NCBI GenBank assembly: GCA_965249045.1
Contig: OZ252213.1
Coordinates: forward strand, 1,736,001-1,800,000
Direction of reading: 5' to 3'
Length of the DNA stretch: 64,000 nucleotides
From: Nemesobacter sp965249045
Lineage (GTDB): Bacteria > Desulfobacterota_D > UBA1144 > Nemesobacterales > Nemesobacteraceae
This document shows positions 8,694 to 17,729 of the stretch, in pieces. The first letter of the stretch is position 1. Every line of letters begins with the position of its first letter. The position numbers were made by a program, and so were the translations under genes. Under the pieces are notes generated by a model that saw only the letters and a list, made by a program, of their open reading frames with translations, ran no database searches and had not been told where the DNA came from.

Positions 8694-8762
8694 CATTAAA
8701 GGAAGAAAATTTGGTGATTATCTCCATACTTGAAACAGAACATAATCTGTCGCTAAAAACTT

Positions 8763-8793
8763 ACAACAAAATTGTTGACAACAATTTTGTTGT
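8763..8793. promoter_or_regulatory. Doubled 14-bp palindrome, candidate operator
   Basis: Two adjacent copies of the palindrome CAACAA-N2-TTGTTG occupy 8764-8777 and 8779-8792, separated by one base. The whole 31 nt is itself a perfect inverted repeat around 8778. This arrangement fits a site for two regulator dimers. It lies between the hemG stop and the tRNA-Thr promoter, about 70 bp upstream of the latter. No U-tract follows on either strand, so a terminator is less likely. The rest of the 8650-8946 gap shows no gene. Confidence 0.5.
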
Positions 8794-8946
8794 ATAGCAG
8801 GGAAAAAATGGCCAGACATGTCGCCGAGCATAGTCAACCAAGTCAGAAACCCCTTATAATTACATAGCGAAACACCTTTGCGGAACCAGCATATGATCTT
8901 AAAAAATCAACGTTCTTCACCGCTTCCGCTTATATCCTGTTGTAAA

Positions 8947-10344
8947 TCAACGGATCATATCCGTGTAAATTTTTCTGGCAGCGAGATCCCCCGAGCGTAC
9001 GCAGTCCGGAATTCCCACCCCAAGGTAAGCCGCTCCGCAAAGAGCGAGTCCCGAGTGGTGCGAAAGTCTGTGCATAACCGCTGAAATCTCCTCTTTATGT
9101 CCCAGCGCATAACGCGGCATGGACATCGGATACCTCCTGATATGAGTTTCCCTCGGAGAGTTGTCACATCCGAATATTCTCGAAAGTTCCTCCCTCAAAA
9201 CGGCCTTTATCTTCTCCTCGTCCCAAAGAACTGCTTCGGGGTTAAGTTCTCCGCCAAAAAAACACCTGACCACAACTTTGTCGCTTCCGGATTTTTCGGG
9301 GAACTTGCTGCTGTAAAGCGAACACGCCACAAGATTCATTTTCTCCGCAGAAGGAATTATAATCCCTAACCCATCTGGAAGACCGCGGAAATCCTTTTCC
9401 TCGAAGACAAGACTCGCGACAACGGAAGAAACATAGCGCACATTCGAGAGTTCAACTCCGAGTCGCGGATCAACATCCGAAAGCAGCAGCCCTGCCGTAT
9501 CGGCGCGGGTGGACAGAACTACGGCGTCAAACTGTTCCTCTCCACGGTCAGAACCAAGAAGCCATCCCTTCCCCGACTTCTTAAGGGACAAGACCGCAGT
9601 CTCAAAATCCTGTCTCGCAAATTCGGCGCTTTCGCTAAGTTTCTCAGTGATAACGGACATCCCCTGGAGGGGAGTTAAAAAAAGGCCGTACCTGGCACCG
9701 CTTTCCCCACGGGAGGTGGGAGGATTACGAAGAAGGTCCCGCAGAACGCTTCCGCTTCGCTTCTCCATTTCAAGGAACTGCGGCATAGTGGACGAAAGAC
9801 TGAGTTTGTCGGGGTCGGCCATGTAGATTCCGCCTAGAAGAGGCTGCGCGGCCTTGTCAAAAATTTCCCTTCCGAATCTCCTTTCCACAAACGAAGAGAC
9901 GCTTTCATCCTCTCCGCCGCCGCGCGGAACCAGGGGTTCAAGAAGCACCCTGAGCTTCGCCCCGAAGCTGAAGAGCCCGCAGCGCAGGAAGGGCAGGAGC
10001 TTTGAGGGAGCCATGAGAAAAAAACCTTCGGGAAGTGCTTGCAACCTCCCATCGTAGTATACAAACGTGTTTTTCCCGCGACCGTAGCCCACTCCGAGGA
10101 GCGAATTCTCAAGTCCCAGTTCTTTTGCAAGATCAAGCGCCCAGGGCTTTGACGTTATGAAGGAGTCGGGACCGAGTTCAAGAACCATATCCCCCTTTTT
10201 TACAGTATCGAAAACCCCGCCCAGGCGGTTTGAGGACTCAAAAAGAACAAGTTCGAGAGGGATATTCCCCTCCCGGCAAAGCTTTCTCAGATAATGGGCA
10301 GAGGAAAGACCCGAGATCCCTGCGCCGACAATCGCGACTTTCAT
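8947..10344 (-). CDS. hemG: Protoporphyrinogen/coproporphyrinogen oxidase, FAD-dependent (HemY type)
   Basis: This flavoprotein performs a six-electron oxidation of a porphyrinogen to a porphyrin late in heme synthesis. The 465-residue protein opens with the dinucleotide-binding motif VAIVGAGISGLSSA and an FAD-contacting FESSNRLGG segment. It ends with the family C-terminus, in which an LCGAAYLGVGIPD segment contacts FAD. The length fits the HemY (PpoX/CgoX) family. It is the last gene of the lysA-hemDE-hemH-hemG operon, 15 nt after hemH. Whether proto- or coproporphyrinogen is the substrate cannot be settled from the sequence. Confidence 0.92.
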   Translation of the reverse strand: MKVAIVGAGISGLSSAHYLRKLCREGNIPLELVLFESSNRLGGVFDTVKKGDMVLELGPDSFITSKPWALDLAKELGLENSLLGVGYGRGKNTFVYYDGRLQALPEGFFLMAPSKLLPFLRCGLFSFGAKLRVLLEPLVPRGGGEDESVSSFVERRFGREIFDKAAQPLLGGIYMADPDKLSLSSTMPQFLEMEKRSGSVLRDLLRNPPTSRGESGARYGLFLTPLQGMSVITEKLSESAEFARQDFETAVLSLKKSGKGWLLGSDRGEEQFDAVVLSTRADTAGLLLSDVDPRLGVELSNVRYVSSVVASLVFEEKDFRGLPDGLGIIIPSAEKMNLVACSLYSSKFPEKSGSDKVVVRCFFGGELNPEAVLWDEEKIKAVLREELSRIFGCDNSPRETHIRRYPMSMPRYALGHKEEISAVMHRLSHHSGLALCGAAYLGVGIPDCVRSGDLAARKIYTDMIR

Positions 10345-10359
10345 ACCGAACTATCTTAC

Positions 10360-11301
10360 TTATTGCTGGGAGTTTTCTGAATTGAAGAGTCTCAGCACCC
10401 CGTCACCGAGGGCCATTATGTAGCGGTCATCATCGTTCACGGTCTCGGCCCTGTGCAGGTTCACTCCGCACTCGCGCGCGGCTTCGCTCGCCTCAACCCC
10501 TATATCGAAAAGCACTTCAATATGATCGCACACAAACCCTATCGGCTGAACCACAATGTCGGTGAAACCCTGGTCAGCGAGATTCCTTATCACATCGCAT
10601 ATGTCCGGCTCAAGCCACTTTTCGTTGGGAGAGCCGCTTCTGCTTTGATAGGCGGTCATCCATTTTTTGTGCCCGGCCCCGTCTGCCACCAGCATGGCGG
10701 AAGTTTCAAACTGCAAGACGTAAGGGGATGAATCTGACATCCTCTTGGGAATACTGTGAGCCGTAAAGACGAGCATAGTGGTATCAAGCCTGTCCGCGGG
10801 AATCTCGCGCATACATTCGATGACCTTGCCCGCAGAGCTTTCTATGAAAAAAGGATGATTGAAAAGCGGCGGGACGTATTCCACGTGAAGCTCCATCCTG
10901 AGATCTTCGCAAGCCTCGCTTACATCCCTCATGTATCTCTCCCAGCTCGCATCGGAGCGGTAAACGGCCATTATGAGGCCTACGAGATTTTTCACCCCAT
11001 TTTCCCGCATGCGCTCAAGAGAGTCCTTAATGAACGGATGCCAGTTTCTCATTCCGACGTAAACCGGAAGATCGTACCCGTGTTCCGAAAGAAGCTTCTC
11101 AAGTTTTTGAGCCTGCTTGTACGTGAATTCGTTCAGAGGAGATTTTCCGTTGAAGATTTCGTAGTGAAGGGCGACTTCCCGCAGCCTGTCCTCGGGTATC
11201 GGTCTTCCGCCCGCCACATTTCTTAGAAAGGGCATTATGTCCTGTTTTTTCTCGGGGGCGCCGTATCCGATCATCATTACCGCGTCAAAGTTTTTTGCCA
11301 T
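10360..11301 (-). CDS. hemH: Ferrochelatase
   Basis: Ferrochelatase inserts Fe2+ into the porphyrin ring as the last or penultimate step of heme synthesis. The 313-residue product carries the invariant metal-path residues H182 (FTAHSIP) and E262 (CDHIEVLFDI). The YQSRSG and WLEPD segments typical of the family are also present. No cluster-binding C-terminal cysteine extension is present. A GGAGAG ribosome site precedes the ATG at 11301. It lies 12 nt after hemDE and 15 nt before hemG. Confidence 0.95.
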   Translation of the reverse strand: MAKNFDAVMMIGYGAPEKKQDIMPFLRNVAGGRPIPEDRLREVALHYEIFNGKSPLNEFTYKQAQKLEKLLSEHGYDLPVYVGMRNWHPFIKDSLERMRENGVKNLVGLIMAVYRSDASWERYMRDVSEACEDLRMELHVEYVPPLFNHPFFIESSAGKVIECMREIPADRLDTTMLVFTAHSIPKRMSDSSPYVLQFETSAMLVADGAGHKKWMTAYQSRSGSPNEKWLEPDICDVIRNLADQGFTDIVVQPIGFVCDHIEVLFDIGVEASEAARECGVNLHRAETVNDDDRYIMALGDGVLRLFNSENSQQ

Positions 11302-11313
11302 ACAGCTTCTCTC

Positions 11314-13275
11314 CTAAATACCTGTTCCCGCGGAGTACTGGTGAACTTCATCAATCAGTCTGAGAACATTGTCAACCGGTGTCTGCGGCAGTACTCCGTG
11401 ACCCAGGTTAAATATGTGGCCGGGCTTCCCTCCTACTCTATCCAGTATCTTCCTTGCCTCCCCGACGACGTGAGAGGGGGTCGAGAGCATCGAAACGGGA
11501 TCAAGATTCCCTTGAACCGCAAGAGAACTGCCGACTCTGCGCCAGCCGTCAAGAATATCAACCCTCCAGTCAAGACCGATAACTCCAGCTCCGGTTTTTC
11601 CCATGAGTTCGAGAAGAGAGCCGGTTGCGGTTCCGAACAATATTACCGGAACACCCGACGGGAGTGTGGAGATGAGTTTCTTTACGTGCGGAAAGATGAA
11701 CCTTTCATAATCCGCGGGAGAGAGACAACCCACCCAGCTGTCAAAAATTTGCACGGCATCGGCCCCCGCTTCCACCTGAGCGCAAAGATAGTCCGAAATG
11801 CTCACGGTCAGAATTTCCATCAGCATTTCCCACAGAGAAGGGTCCCCGTACATAAGTTTTTTCGTGTTGACGTAGTTTTTTGAGCCTCTACCCTCAATCG
11901 CGTACGACGCTACGGTAAACGGAGCACCGGCGAAACCCAGAAGCGAAACTTCGGGATCAAGCGCTTCTCTGGTAGTACTTACAGCCTGGTAGACAAAGTC
12001 CATGCTTTCCGGATGAAATTCTCTCAGAGCCTCTATGCGTTTTCGTGTTCGAAGAGGTTTGGCTATCACGGGACCGTCAACGCTTGAATACTCAAGTGAA
12101 AGCCCCAGGGGCTCCAGGATAAGCAGTATGTCGGAGAAAATGATAGCCGCGTCCACGCCGAGTCGGTCAACCGTCATGAGCGTAATTTCCGAAGCTATAT
12201 CCGGGGTCTTGCAAAGCTCCATGAACGAGACGCGAGAGCGGACCTCACGGTATTCCCGAAGAAATCTGCCCGCTTGGCGCATAAGCCAGATGGGAGTATG
12301 ATCGGCTTTCTCGAGCCGGCACGCCTTCATAAACGCCCCCGCGGACGTGATTTCGCTTCTTCGCGCCCGCGTGCCGTCCCCTGACCAGACCATCTGCGTA
12401 CGGCTCCAGTTTCGGGTATCGACACCGTTTTGAAAGGCGGTCCTTTTTTTCGCCAGAAGCGCCGCGGACCTTCTGGCCGTCTCTCTCACCAGATTTCCCA
12501 TTTTCGGGCTGTCGGGCTCATAGTCAACGGATATTCCGTTTCCTCTGAGCGTTTCGGTAGTTGTTGGTCCGATTGAACATATAAGAGCTTTTTTCATCCC
12601 CTCCATAAATTCAGTGACACACTCGTGCGTACCTGCCACCTCAAAAAGATTGGATACCTGCCGGGAACTTGTGAACAGCAGACAATCCTCCGCACCCTCG
12701 GATATGGACCTTACCGCGTCGCGCAACGGACCCAGATCCTCCGGCAGCGCCCACCTGTAAATGGGAATTCTTCTTACGTCCGCACCTCTTTTTTCAAGGG
12801 AAGCGAGAAATTCCTCATTGGAAACGCCGTATTCCTGAACATACACGACCAGGTCTTCAAGCGACAGGTCCCTCTGGTCAAAAGTGGAGAGTATATCCCT
12901 CCACGTGTTCGGTTCAGAAACGGTGATATCAGGCCTCATGCCGAATCTGCGAAGGGCCGCGACGGGTTTCGGGCCTCTTGCAATAATCGTTGTTGAGCGC
13001 AGAGCATCAACATACTCTTTTTCCCCGGACTCCTCGATTACCATGTCGGAGAGGATTCGGGTTCCCACCCCCGTCATCAGAATAAGCATATCAACGTTGC
13101 CGGAGAAAAGATCATCAGCAAACCTATCGACGTAAGGACTTTTCAAATCAGGAACTTCTCTCATCGAGGGCGCGACTCTGGGGACACCGCCGTGATAAGA
13201 GATAAGTTTTTTCATCTCCTCACAGCGACGACTTTCAAAAGACGTCACCTTAAGTCCGTTAAAACCCTGTTTCAT
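11314..13275 (-). CDS. hemDE: HemD-HemE fusion: uroporphyrinogen-III synthase / uroporphyrinogen decarboxylase
   Basis: One 653-residue frame joins two consecutive heme enzymes. Residues 1-270 resemble uroporphyrinogen-III synthase (bilobed fold, LLFTSSRQVSNL and CSIGPTTTETL segments). Residues 271-314 form a basic linker. Residues 315-653 are a full uroporphyrinogen decarboxylase, with R333/R337 in MRQAGR, D382 in IIFSDIL, and HGVLPQTP near the end. There is no stop or frameshift between them. The GGAG site and ATG at 13275 sit 44 nt after lysA. The fusion could pass uroporphyrinogen III directly to the decarboxylase. The HemE half is certain; the HemD half rests on weaker but consistent similarity, as usual for that family. 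Confidence 0.88.
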   Translation of the reverse strand: MKQGFNGLKVTSFESRRCEEMKKLISYHGGVPRVAPSMREVPDLKSPYVDRFADDLFSGNVDMLILMTGVGTRILSDMVIEESGEKEYVDALRSTTIIARGPKPVAALRRFGMRPDITVSEPNTWRDILSTFDQRDLSLEDLVVYVQEYGVSNEEFLASLEKRGADVRRIPIYRWALPEDLGPLRDAVRSISEGAEDCLLFTSSRQVSNLFEVAGTHECVTEFMEGMKKALICSIGPTTTETLRGNGISVDYEPDSPKMGNLVRETARRSAALLAKKRTAFQNGVDTRNWSRTQMVWSGDGTRARRSEITSAGAFMKACRLEKADHTPIWLMRQAGRFLREYREVRSRVSFMELCKTPDIASEITLMTVDRLGVDAAIIFSDILLILEPLGLSLEYSSVDGPVIAKPLRTRKRIEALREFHPESMDFVYQAVSTTREALDPEVSLLGFAGAPFTVASYAIEGRGSKNYVNTKKLMYGDPSLWEMLMEILTVSISDYLCAQVEAGADAVQIFDSWVGCLSPADYERFIFPHVKKLISTLPSGVPVILFGTATGSLLELMGKTGAGVIGLDWRVDILDGWRRVGSSLAVQGNLDPVSMLSTPSHVVGEARKILDRVGGKPGHIFNLGHGVLPQTPVDNVLRLIDEVHQYSAGTGI

Positions 13276-13319
13276 GACTTAATCTCCAAGTTCAGGAGCC
13301 AAAACCACTACCTTCGATA

Positions 13320-14585
13320 CTATAGGAATTCCGCAATGCTCTCGGCTTTCAGCATATCCTCTAGAGTCTCCCTGGCCCTTATCTCGCAGTATCTTTCACC
13401 GCTTACAAGAACTTCTGCCGCCCGGGGCCTCGTATTGTAATTCGACGACATCACGAAACCGTAGGCTCCCGCGCTGAAAACCGCAAGCAGTTCGCCCGCG
13501 GAAACTGCGGGAAAACTTCTGTCTCTGGCCAGAAAATCTCCCGATTCGCATATGGGGCCGACTATATCCACCACCCCGCAGGACTCAGAATCTCCCCCAC
13601 GCACCGGTTCTATCCGGTGAAAGGAATCGTAAAACGCGGGTCTCACAAGATCGTTCATCGCGGCGTCAACTATTACGAATTTCTTCGAAGTTCCCTCCTT
13701 AATATAAAGCACCTTGGTAGCCATTATTCCCGCGTTGCCCACCATTGATCTTCCGGGTTCAAGGACCAGCCTGTAACCGGTATCGCGAAGATGTTCCTCA
13801 AAAACTTGTGCGTACTCAGATTTCGCCGGAGGTTTTTCCCCGCTCTCATAGCTTATCGCCAGACCCCCTCCTATATCTATGTAGGAAACTTCAATCCCGT
13901 CGCTACCAAGCCTGTCAGCAAGATAAACCAGCTTTGATATGGACTCGGAAAAGGAGGAAAGATCAAATATCTGGGAACCTATATGGGCATCAATTCCCCT
14001 TATCTCAATTCCCTTCATCCGCGAGGCGTCTCTGTAAACATCCATCGCTTTTTCGATTCCGATTCCAAATTTGCTTTTCTCAAAACCCGTTGATATGTAC
14101 GGATGTGTATCGGGATTAATATCAGGATTCACCCTTATCGCAACCGGAGCCTTTTCCCCGATGGAAACGGCCACATCGTTTATATTCTGAAGCTCCGCTT
14201 CGGACTCCACGTTGAAAAAAAGTATCCCGGAGCGAAGTGCGGTTTCTATTTCCTCTTCGGTCTTTCCGACTCCCGAGAATACCACTTTCGAGGGGTCTCC
14301 CCCCGCGGTAATCACCCTCCGCAGTTCCCCCGATGAGACGATATCGAAACCGCTGTCCATGGAGGAGAAAATCTTCAGTACGGATATATTTGAGTTCGCC
14401 TTAACGGAATAGCAGATCAGGGGATCGATCTCGCAAAACGCCTGCTTATATTCAAGGAAGCTTGACCTGATGGAATTGTGGCTATAGATATAGACGGGAG
14501 TGCCTAGGTTCTCGCATATCTCTCGCACCGGAACTTTTTCCACGTAAAGTTCGCCGTTGGTATATTCAAAATCGGAAGTCATCAT
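13320..14585 (-). CDS. lysA: Diaminopimelate decarboxylase
   Basis: LysA is a PLP enzyme that decarboxylates meso-diaminopimelate to lysine. The product shows the PLP lysine in CYSVKANSN, the HIGSQI motif, EPGRSMVGNAG, and the C-terminal CESGD and YNTRPRAAEVLV signatures. The frame is open 50 residues further upstream, but that part has no family similarity. The ATG at 14585, preceded by GGGGA, gives 421 residues, the normal family length. It heads the leftward operon with the heme genes. Confidence 0.95.
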   Translation of the reverse strand: MMTSDFEYTNGELYVEKVPVREICENLGTPVYIYSHNSIRSSFLEYKQAFCEIDPLICYSVKANSNISVLKIFSSMDSGFDIVSSGELRRVITAGGDPSKVVFSGVGKTEEEIETALRSGILFFNVESEAELQNINDVAVSIGEKAPVAIRVNPDINPDTHPYISTGFEKSKFGIGIEKAMDVYRDASRMKGIEIRGIDAHIGSQIFDLSSFSESISKLVYLADRLGSDGIEVSYIDIGGGLAISYESGEKPPAKSEYAQVFEEHLRDTGYRLVLEPGRSMVGNAGIMATKVLYIKEGTSKKFVIVDAAMNDLVRPAFYDSFHRIEPVRGGDSESCGVVDIVGPICESGDFLARDRSFPAVSAGELLAVFSAGAYGFVMSSNYNTRPRAAEVLVSGERYCEIRARETLEDMLKAESIAEFL

Positions 14586-14727
14586 ATAAGTCCCCGCAGG
14601 TTTGAAGGTAGAAAATTTACCCGAAAAAAACAGTGGAAAACAATTACCGACCCCGCATCCGACTGAAGTTCTCAAGCCCCCGGACATAAGCAATGATGAA
14701 TGAAGTAAACTCCCCCTCAAATTTTGC

Positions 14728-14756
14728 TTGGACAAAACCCGGATTTGTTTTATAAT
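14728..14756 (+). promoter_or_regulatory. Sigma-70 promoter for exbBD
   Basis: TTGGAC (14728-14733) and a perfect TATAAT (14751-14756) are spaced by 17 nt. Transcription would start near 14763, about 60 nt before the exbB ATG. This is the best-formed promoter in the window. Confidence 0.75.
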
Positions 14757-14823
14757 GGTTTCGTCGTACCTAGAACCTAAACTTTTGGAGCGAAAACCTC
14801 TCTTTAATCAAGGATAAATTCCC

Positions 14824-15444
14824 ATGGACGCAATTGTTGATCTGTTTACCAAGGGCGGAATATATATTTTCCCCCTCATTTTATGTTCCATATTCGGACT
14901 TGCGATTTTTCTGCAGAAGCTTCACACGCTTCAGAAGAAAAAACTTCTTCCGCAAGAATTTCTTTCAAGCTTGTATGAGGCTGTCGAGACAAGGGGGCTT
15001 GACGAAGCGAAATCGCTTTGCGCTTCAAACGACTCTGCGGCAGCAAGGATAGCGCTTGTCGCCGCAGAGAACTCAGGCAAATCGAAAGCCGAGATGCAGG
15101 AAGCGATCGAGACGGCCGGAAAAGCGGAGACGCAAGGTCTTGAAAAATATATTGAGACTCTGCTCACCATAAGCAGCATAAGTACTCTAATAGGGCTTCT
15201 CGGAACGATATCGGGCATGATAAAGGTGTTCGCCGTCATATCCGAGAAGGATATAGTGGATCCGCCTTCCCTCGCGGGAGGTATCTCAGAAGCCCTTTAC
15301 ACGACGGCCCTCGGACTCACGATAGCGATTCCGGCACTCATAGCCTACAAGTACACCGACGGGAAATTCAAGGAGATGCTTTCCGAGCTTGAGGACGAAG
15401 GCAAGAAAATACTGGAGGCTTTTTCCGCAAAGACATCCCTATGA
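14824..15444 (+). CDS. exbB: ExbB/TolQ/MotA family proton channel subunit
   Basis: This inner-membrane subunit, with ExbD, turns the proton gradient into mechanical work for TonB- or Tol-type systems. The 206-residue protein has three hydrophobic segments: about 11-30, a TISSISTLIGLLGTISGMI segment, and SEALYTTALGLTIAIPALIAY. It has the long cytoplasmic loop of the family. AAGGA precedes the ATG. Its stop overlaps the exbD start (ATGA). No tonB, tolA, tolB or pal is adjacent, so the partner system is undetermined. Confidence 0.9.
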   Translation: MDAIVDLFTKGGIYIFPLILCSIFGLAIFLQKLHTLQKKKLLPQEFLSSLYEAVETRGLDEAKSLCASNDSAAARIALVAAENSGKSKAEMQEAIETAGKAETQGLEKYIETLLTISSISTLIGLLGTISGMIKVFAVISEKDIVDPPSLAGGISEALYTTALGLTIAIPALIAYKYTDGKFKEMLSELEDEGKKILEAFSAKTSL

Positions 15445-15842
15445 ACTTCAGGGCAAAGAAAAGTTCTGGTGCAAGATACGGCATAGACCTCGCCCCTATC
15501 GTGGACGTGGTTTTCAACCTTCTTATTTTCTTCGCCCTTACACTGAACTTCGCCATATCAAGCGGCATAAAAGTCAACCTGCCGAAAGCGACCGGTGAAA
15601 TCGTGGAGATAAGAGACGTAAACATAAACATTGCCAAAGACGGAAAAGTTTACTTCAACGACATACTTATGCCCTCCGCTAACTCCTTAAAACGCGAGTT
15701 CCAGAAAATACCCGACAAAGACACCCTGATAATAATCAGGGCGGATTCCGAGGCCATGCACGGCCCGGTGGTAAGCACCATGGACCTGGCGAAAACCCAA
15801 GGGTTCTCAAAAATAGCAATCGGAGTTGAGCCGAAGCGATAA
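15441..15842 (+). CDS. exbD: ExbD/TolR family protein
   Basis: This partner of the upstream ExbB-like channel has 133 residues: a short cytoplasmic N-terminus, one transmembrane helix and a periplasmic domain. The helix carries the conserved proton-conducting aspartate D22 in LAPIVDVVFNLLIFFAL. The periplasmic part ends with the family's IIIRADSEAMHGPV segment, followed by MDLAKTQGFSKIAIGVEP. It overlaps exbB by 4 nt, indicating translational coupling. Confidence 0.92.
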   Translation: MNFRAKKSSGARYGIDLAPIVDVVFNLLIFFALTLNFAISSGIKVNLPKATGEIVEIRDVNINIAKDGKVYFNDILMPSANSLKREFQKIPDKDTLIIIRADSEAMHGPVVSTMDLAKTQGFSKIAIGVEPKR

Positions 15843-15916
15843 AACTCCCCCCAATCGCTTCCCCGGCAATCCGGCGACCCTGACGGTAACAGGAAAAGTT
15901 AAACTCTCTTAAAGAC

Positions 15917-16828
15917 TTGGTAACAAGGTTTTTCATACTCTGGATAATACTGTTTTCGGCTGTTGCGTACTTTTTTTCCTCCGTTTTTGAAAATCTTGGT
16001 TTCCTCATAGTTCCCATGCTCGCTGTGATAATGTTCGCTATGGGCATAACCCTCAGGACCGATGACTTCAGGAGGGTTTTTTCAAGACCGCTTAAGATCC
16101 TGGCGGGGATTTCCGCTCAGTACGTCGTGATGCCTTTTCTGGGTTTCATCCTCGCCCTTGCGTTCGGGACAAGCCCTTTGATTGCCGCGGGGGTCGTTCT
16201 TGTGGGTTCGTGCCCCGGGGGAACCGCATCAAACGTGATCACTTACCTGGCAAGGGGAGACCTAGCGCTTTCGGTAACGCTTACGTCGGCTTCAACGCTC
16301 CTGTGCCCGTTTCTGCTGCCCGCGCTAATGTACGTTTACGCGGGAAGATGGATAGACGTTCCGATGGCCGATCTTTTCATCTCGGCACTTCAGATAGTGC
16401 TGCTGCCGGTACTTCTGGGAGTGATTTCAAGAAGAATGCTCGGGAGAAAATTAGAGGCGGTCCTGCCTTTTCTACCCTCCGTATCGTCTCTGGTGATAGC
16501 GCTTGTGGTAGGAATAATCGTGGCTTTGAACGCAGAATCCATAAAAACCATCGGCGCGGTGGTTTTCCTTATCGTAATTATTCATAACGCTCTGGGTCTT
16601 GCGTGCGGTTACCTTATAGCGAAGGCGCTGGGTTTCGGAGAAAGCAGCGCCAGGGCGATATCCATAGAGGTGGGAATGCAGAACTCGGGGTTAGCGGCGG
16701 CTCTTTCCCAGTTGCATTTCGGTTATCTCTCCGCACTTCCCGCGGCGCTTTTCAGCATCTGGCATAATATCTCGGGCGGAGCGATAGCGTGGTTATGGAG
16801 AAACAGGAACATTCATGAACAAAACTGA
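15917..16828 (+). CDS. Bile acid:sodium symporter family (BASS) transporter
   Basis: This 303-residue protein has about nine hydrophobic segments. The BASS signature residues are visible: the GSCPGGTASNVITYLARGD stretch in the first half and EVGMQNSGLAAAL in the second, which in the family form the sodium and substrate sites. Such carriers import organic anions with sodium (bile acids, pantothenate, pyruvate and others depending on clade); the substrate here is not deducible. The best start is a TTG at 15917 without a strong ribosome site. It overlaps the downstream EamA gene by 14 nt. Confidence 0.88.
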   Translation: MVTRFFILWIILFSAVAYFFSSVFENLGFLIVPMLAVIMFAMGITLRTDDFRRVFSRPLKILAGISAQYVVMPFLGFILALAFGTSPLIAAGVVLVGSCPGGTASNVITYLARGDLALSVTLTSASTLLCPFLLPALMYVYAGRWIDVPMADLFISALQIVLLPVLLGVISRRMLGRKLEAVLPFLPSVSSLVIALVVGIIVALNAESIKTIGAVVFLIVIIHNALGLACGYLIAKALGFGESSARAISIEVGMQNSGLAAALSQLHFGYLSALPAALFSIWHNISGGAIAWLWRNRNIHEQN

Positions 16829-17726
16829 GAAAAAAGAAAAGCTTCCAATAAAGGGCTATCTTTTTCTGATAGCCACCGCTTTTTTTACGGCGCTTTCCTA
16901 CGCCATAGGAAAGGCGCTTGACCGAAGCGGCCTTGACCCAGAAACCACTACGTTTTTCTGGTTTTTCGGGGCTTTTGTGGTTGCCCTGATTCTGTTCCCA
17001 TTTCTTCGCGCGCAGAGAGAGGAACTGAAAAGAATCCGCCAGTACCGCGACATTTTCATCTGGAGCTCCGTTATAACCTCGGCCGGAGCCGCCTTGTGGA
17101 TGGTGGCGCTTTGGACAATCGGACCGGCCATTACCTCGTTCCTGATGAAAGCCCAGACGCTTTTTGCGCTCCTGCTCGGCATAATCTTTCTCGGGGAAAG
17201 GCTTAACAAGTGGGAGAGCATAGGAATAGCTATGGCCGTGGCGGGCGGAGCGGTAGTCGCCTACCAGAGAGAAGATTATCTCATCTTCGGAACCGCGATG
17301 GCTCTTGGAGCCGCGTTTTTGTATTCCCTTCTTTCTTTCATGGTAAAGAAAATAGCGCAGGACCTTAACATGCTCACAGTCGCGACGCTTAGAACTCTTG
17401 GGGTCTCCATAGTTCTTTTCATTTACCTTATGCTCACCGGAACCTTCCAGCCCCCTAACCTTAAACAGGCGCTTGTGATGGCGTGCGGAGGAGCATGCGG
17501 AGCATACATAGCCAAAGGAAGCCAGTTTCACGCCATAAAGCTTCTCGACATCTCAAGAACAACGGCCGTGATGCCGATGGAATCGATCTTCGTACTGATT
17601 TTCGCGCACGTTTTCTTCGACGACCTGCCGTCGGTTACGAAACTTTTGGGTGGAGCTTCAATAATCGCCGGAGTCGTCTTTCTGGTGCTTTTCCGGGGAC
17701 AGAAAAACGATATTCTCGGCAAGTGA
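16815..17726 (+). CDS. EamA/DMT superfamily transporter
   Basis: The 303-residue protein has ten predicted transmembrane segments in two EamA repeats. The first repeat ends with FLGERLNKWESIGIAMAVAGG and the second with FFDDLPSVTKLLGGASIIAGV. DMT carriers move small metabolites or drugs, and substrate specificity cannot be read from sequence. The gene starts 14 nt inside the BASS gene, so both are probably one unit. It ends 3 nt from the convergent ddl gene. Confidence 0.88.
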   Translation: MNKTEKKEKLPIKGYLFLIATAFFTALSYAIGKALDRSGLDPETTTFFWFFGAFVVALILFPFLRAQREELKRIRQYRDIFIWSSVITSAGAALWMVALWTIGPAITSFLMKAQTLFALLLGIIFLGERLNKWESIGIAMAVAGGAVVAYQREDYLIFGTAMALGAAFLYSLLSFMVKKIAQDLNMLTVATLRTLGVSIVLFIYLMLTGTFQPPNLKQALVMACGGACGAYIAKGSQFHAIKLLDISRTTAVMPMESIFVLIFAHVFFDDLPSVTKLLGGASIIAGVVFLVLFRGQKNDILGK

Positions 17727-17729
17727 GTC

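Noticed and set aside
14586..14735. 50-residue N-terminal extension of lysA
   Set aside because: The extra stretch has no family similarity and lies upstream of a good ribosome site and ATG pair at 14585/14582.
16752..17531. 259-codon minus-strand frame opposite the EamA gene
   Set aside because: Antisense to a clear membrane protein; very charged composition is the mirror of hydrophobic codons.
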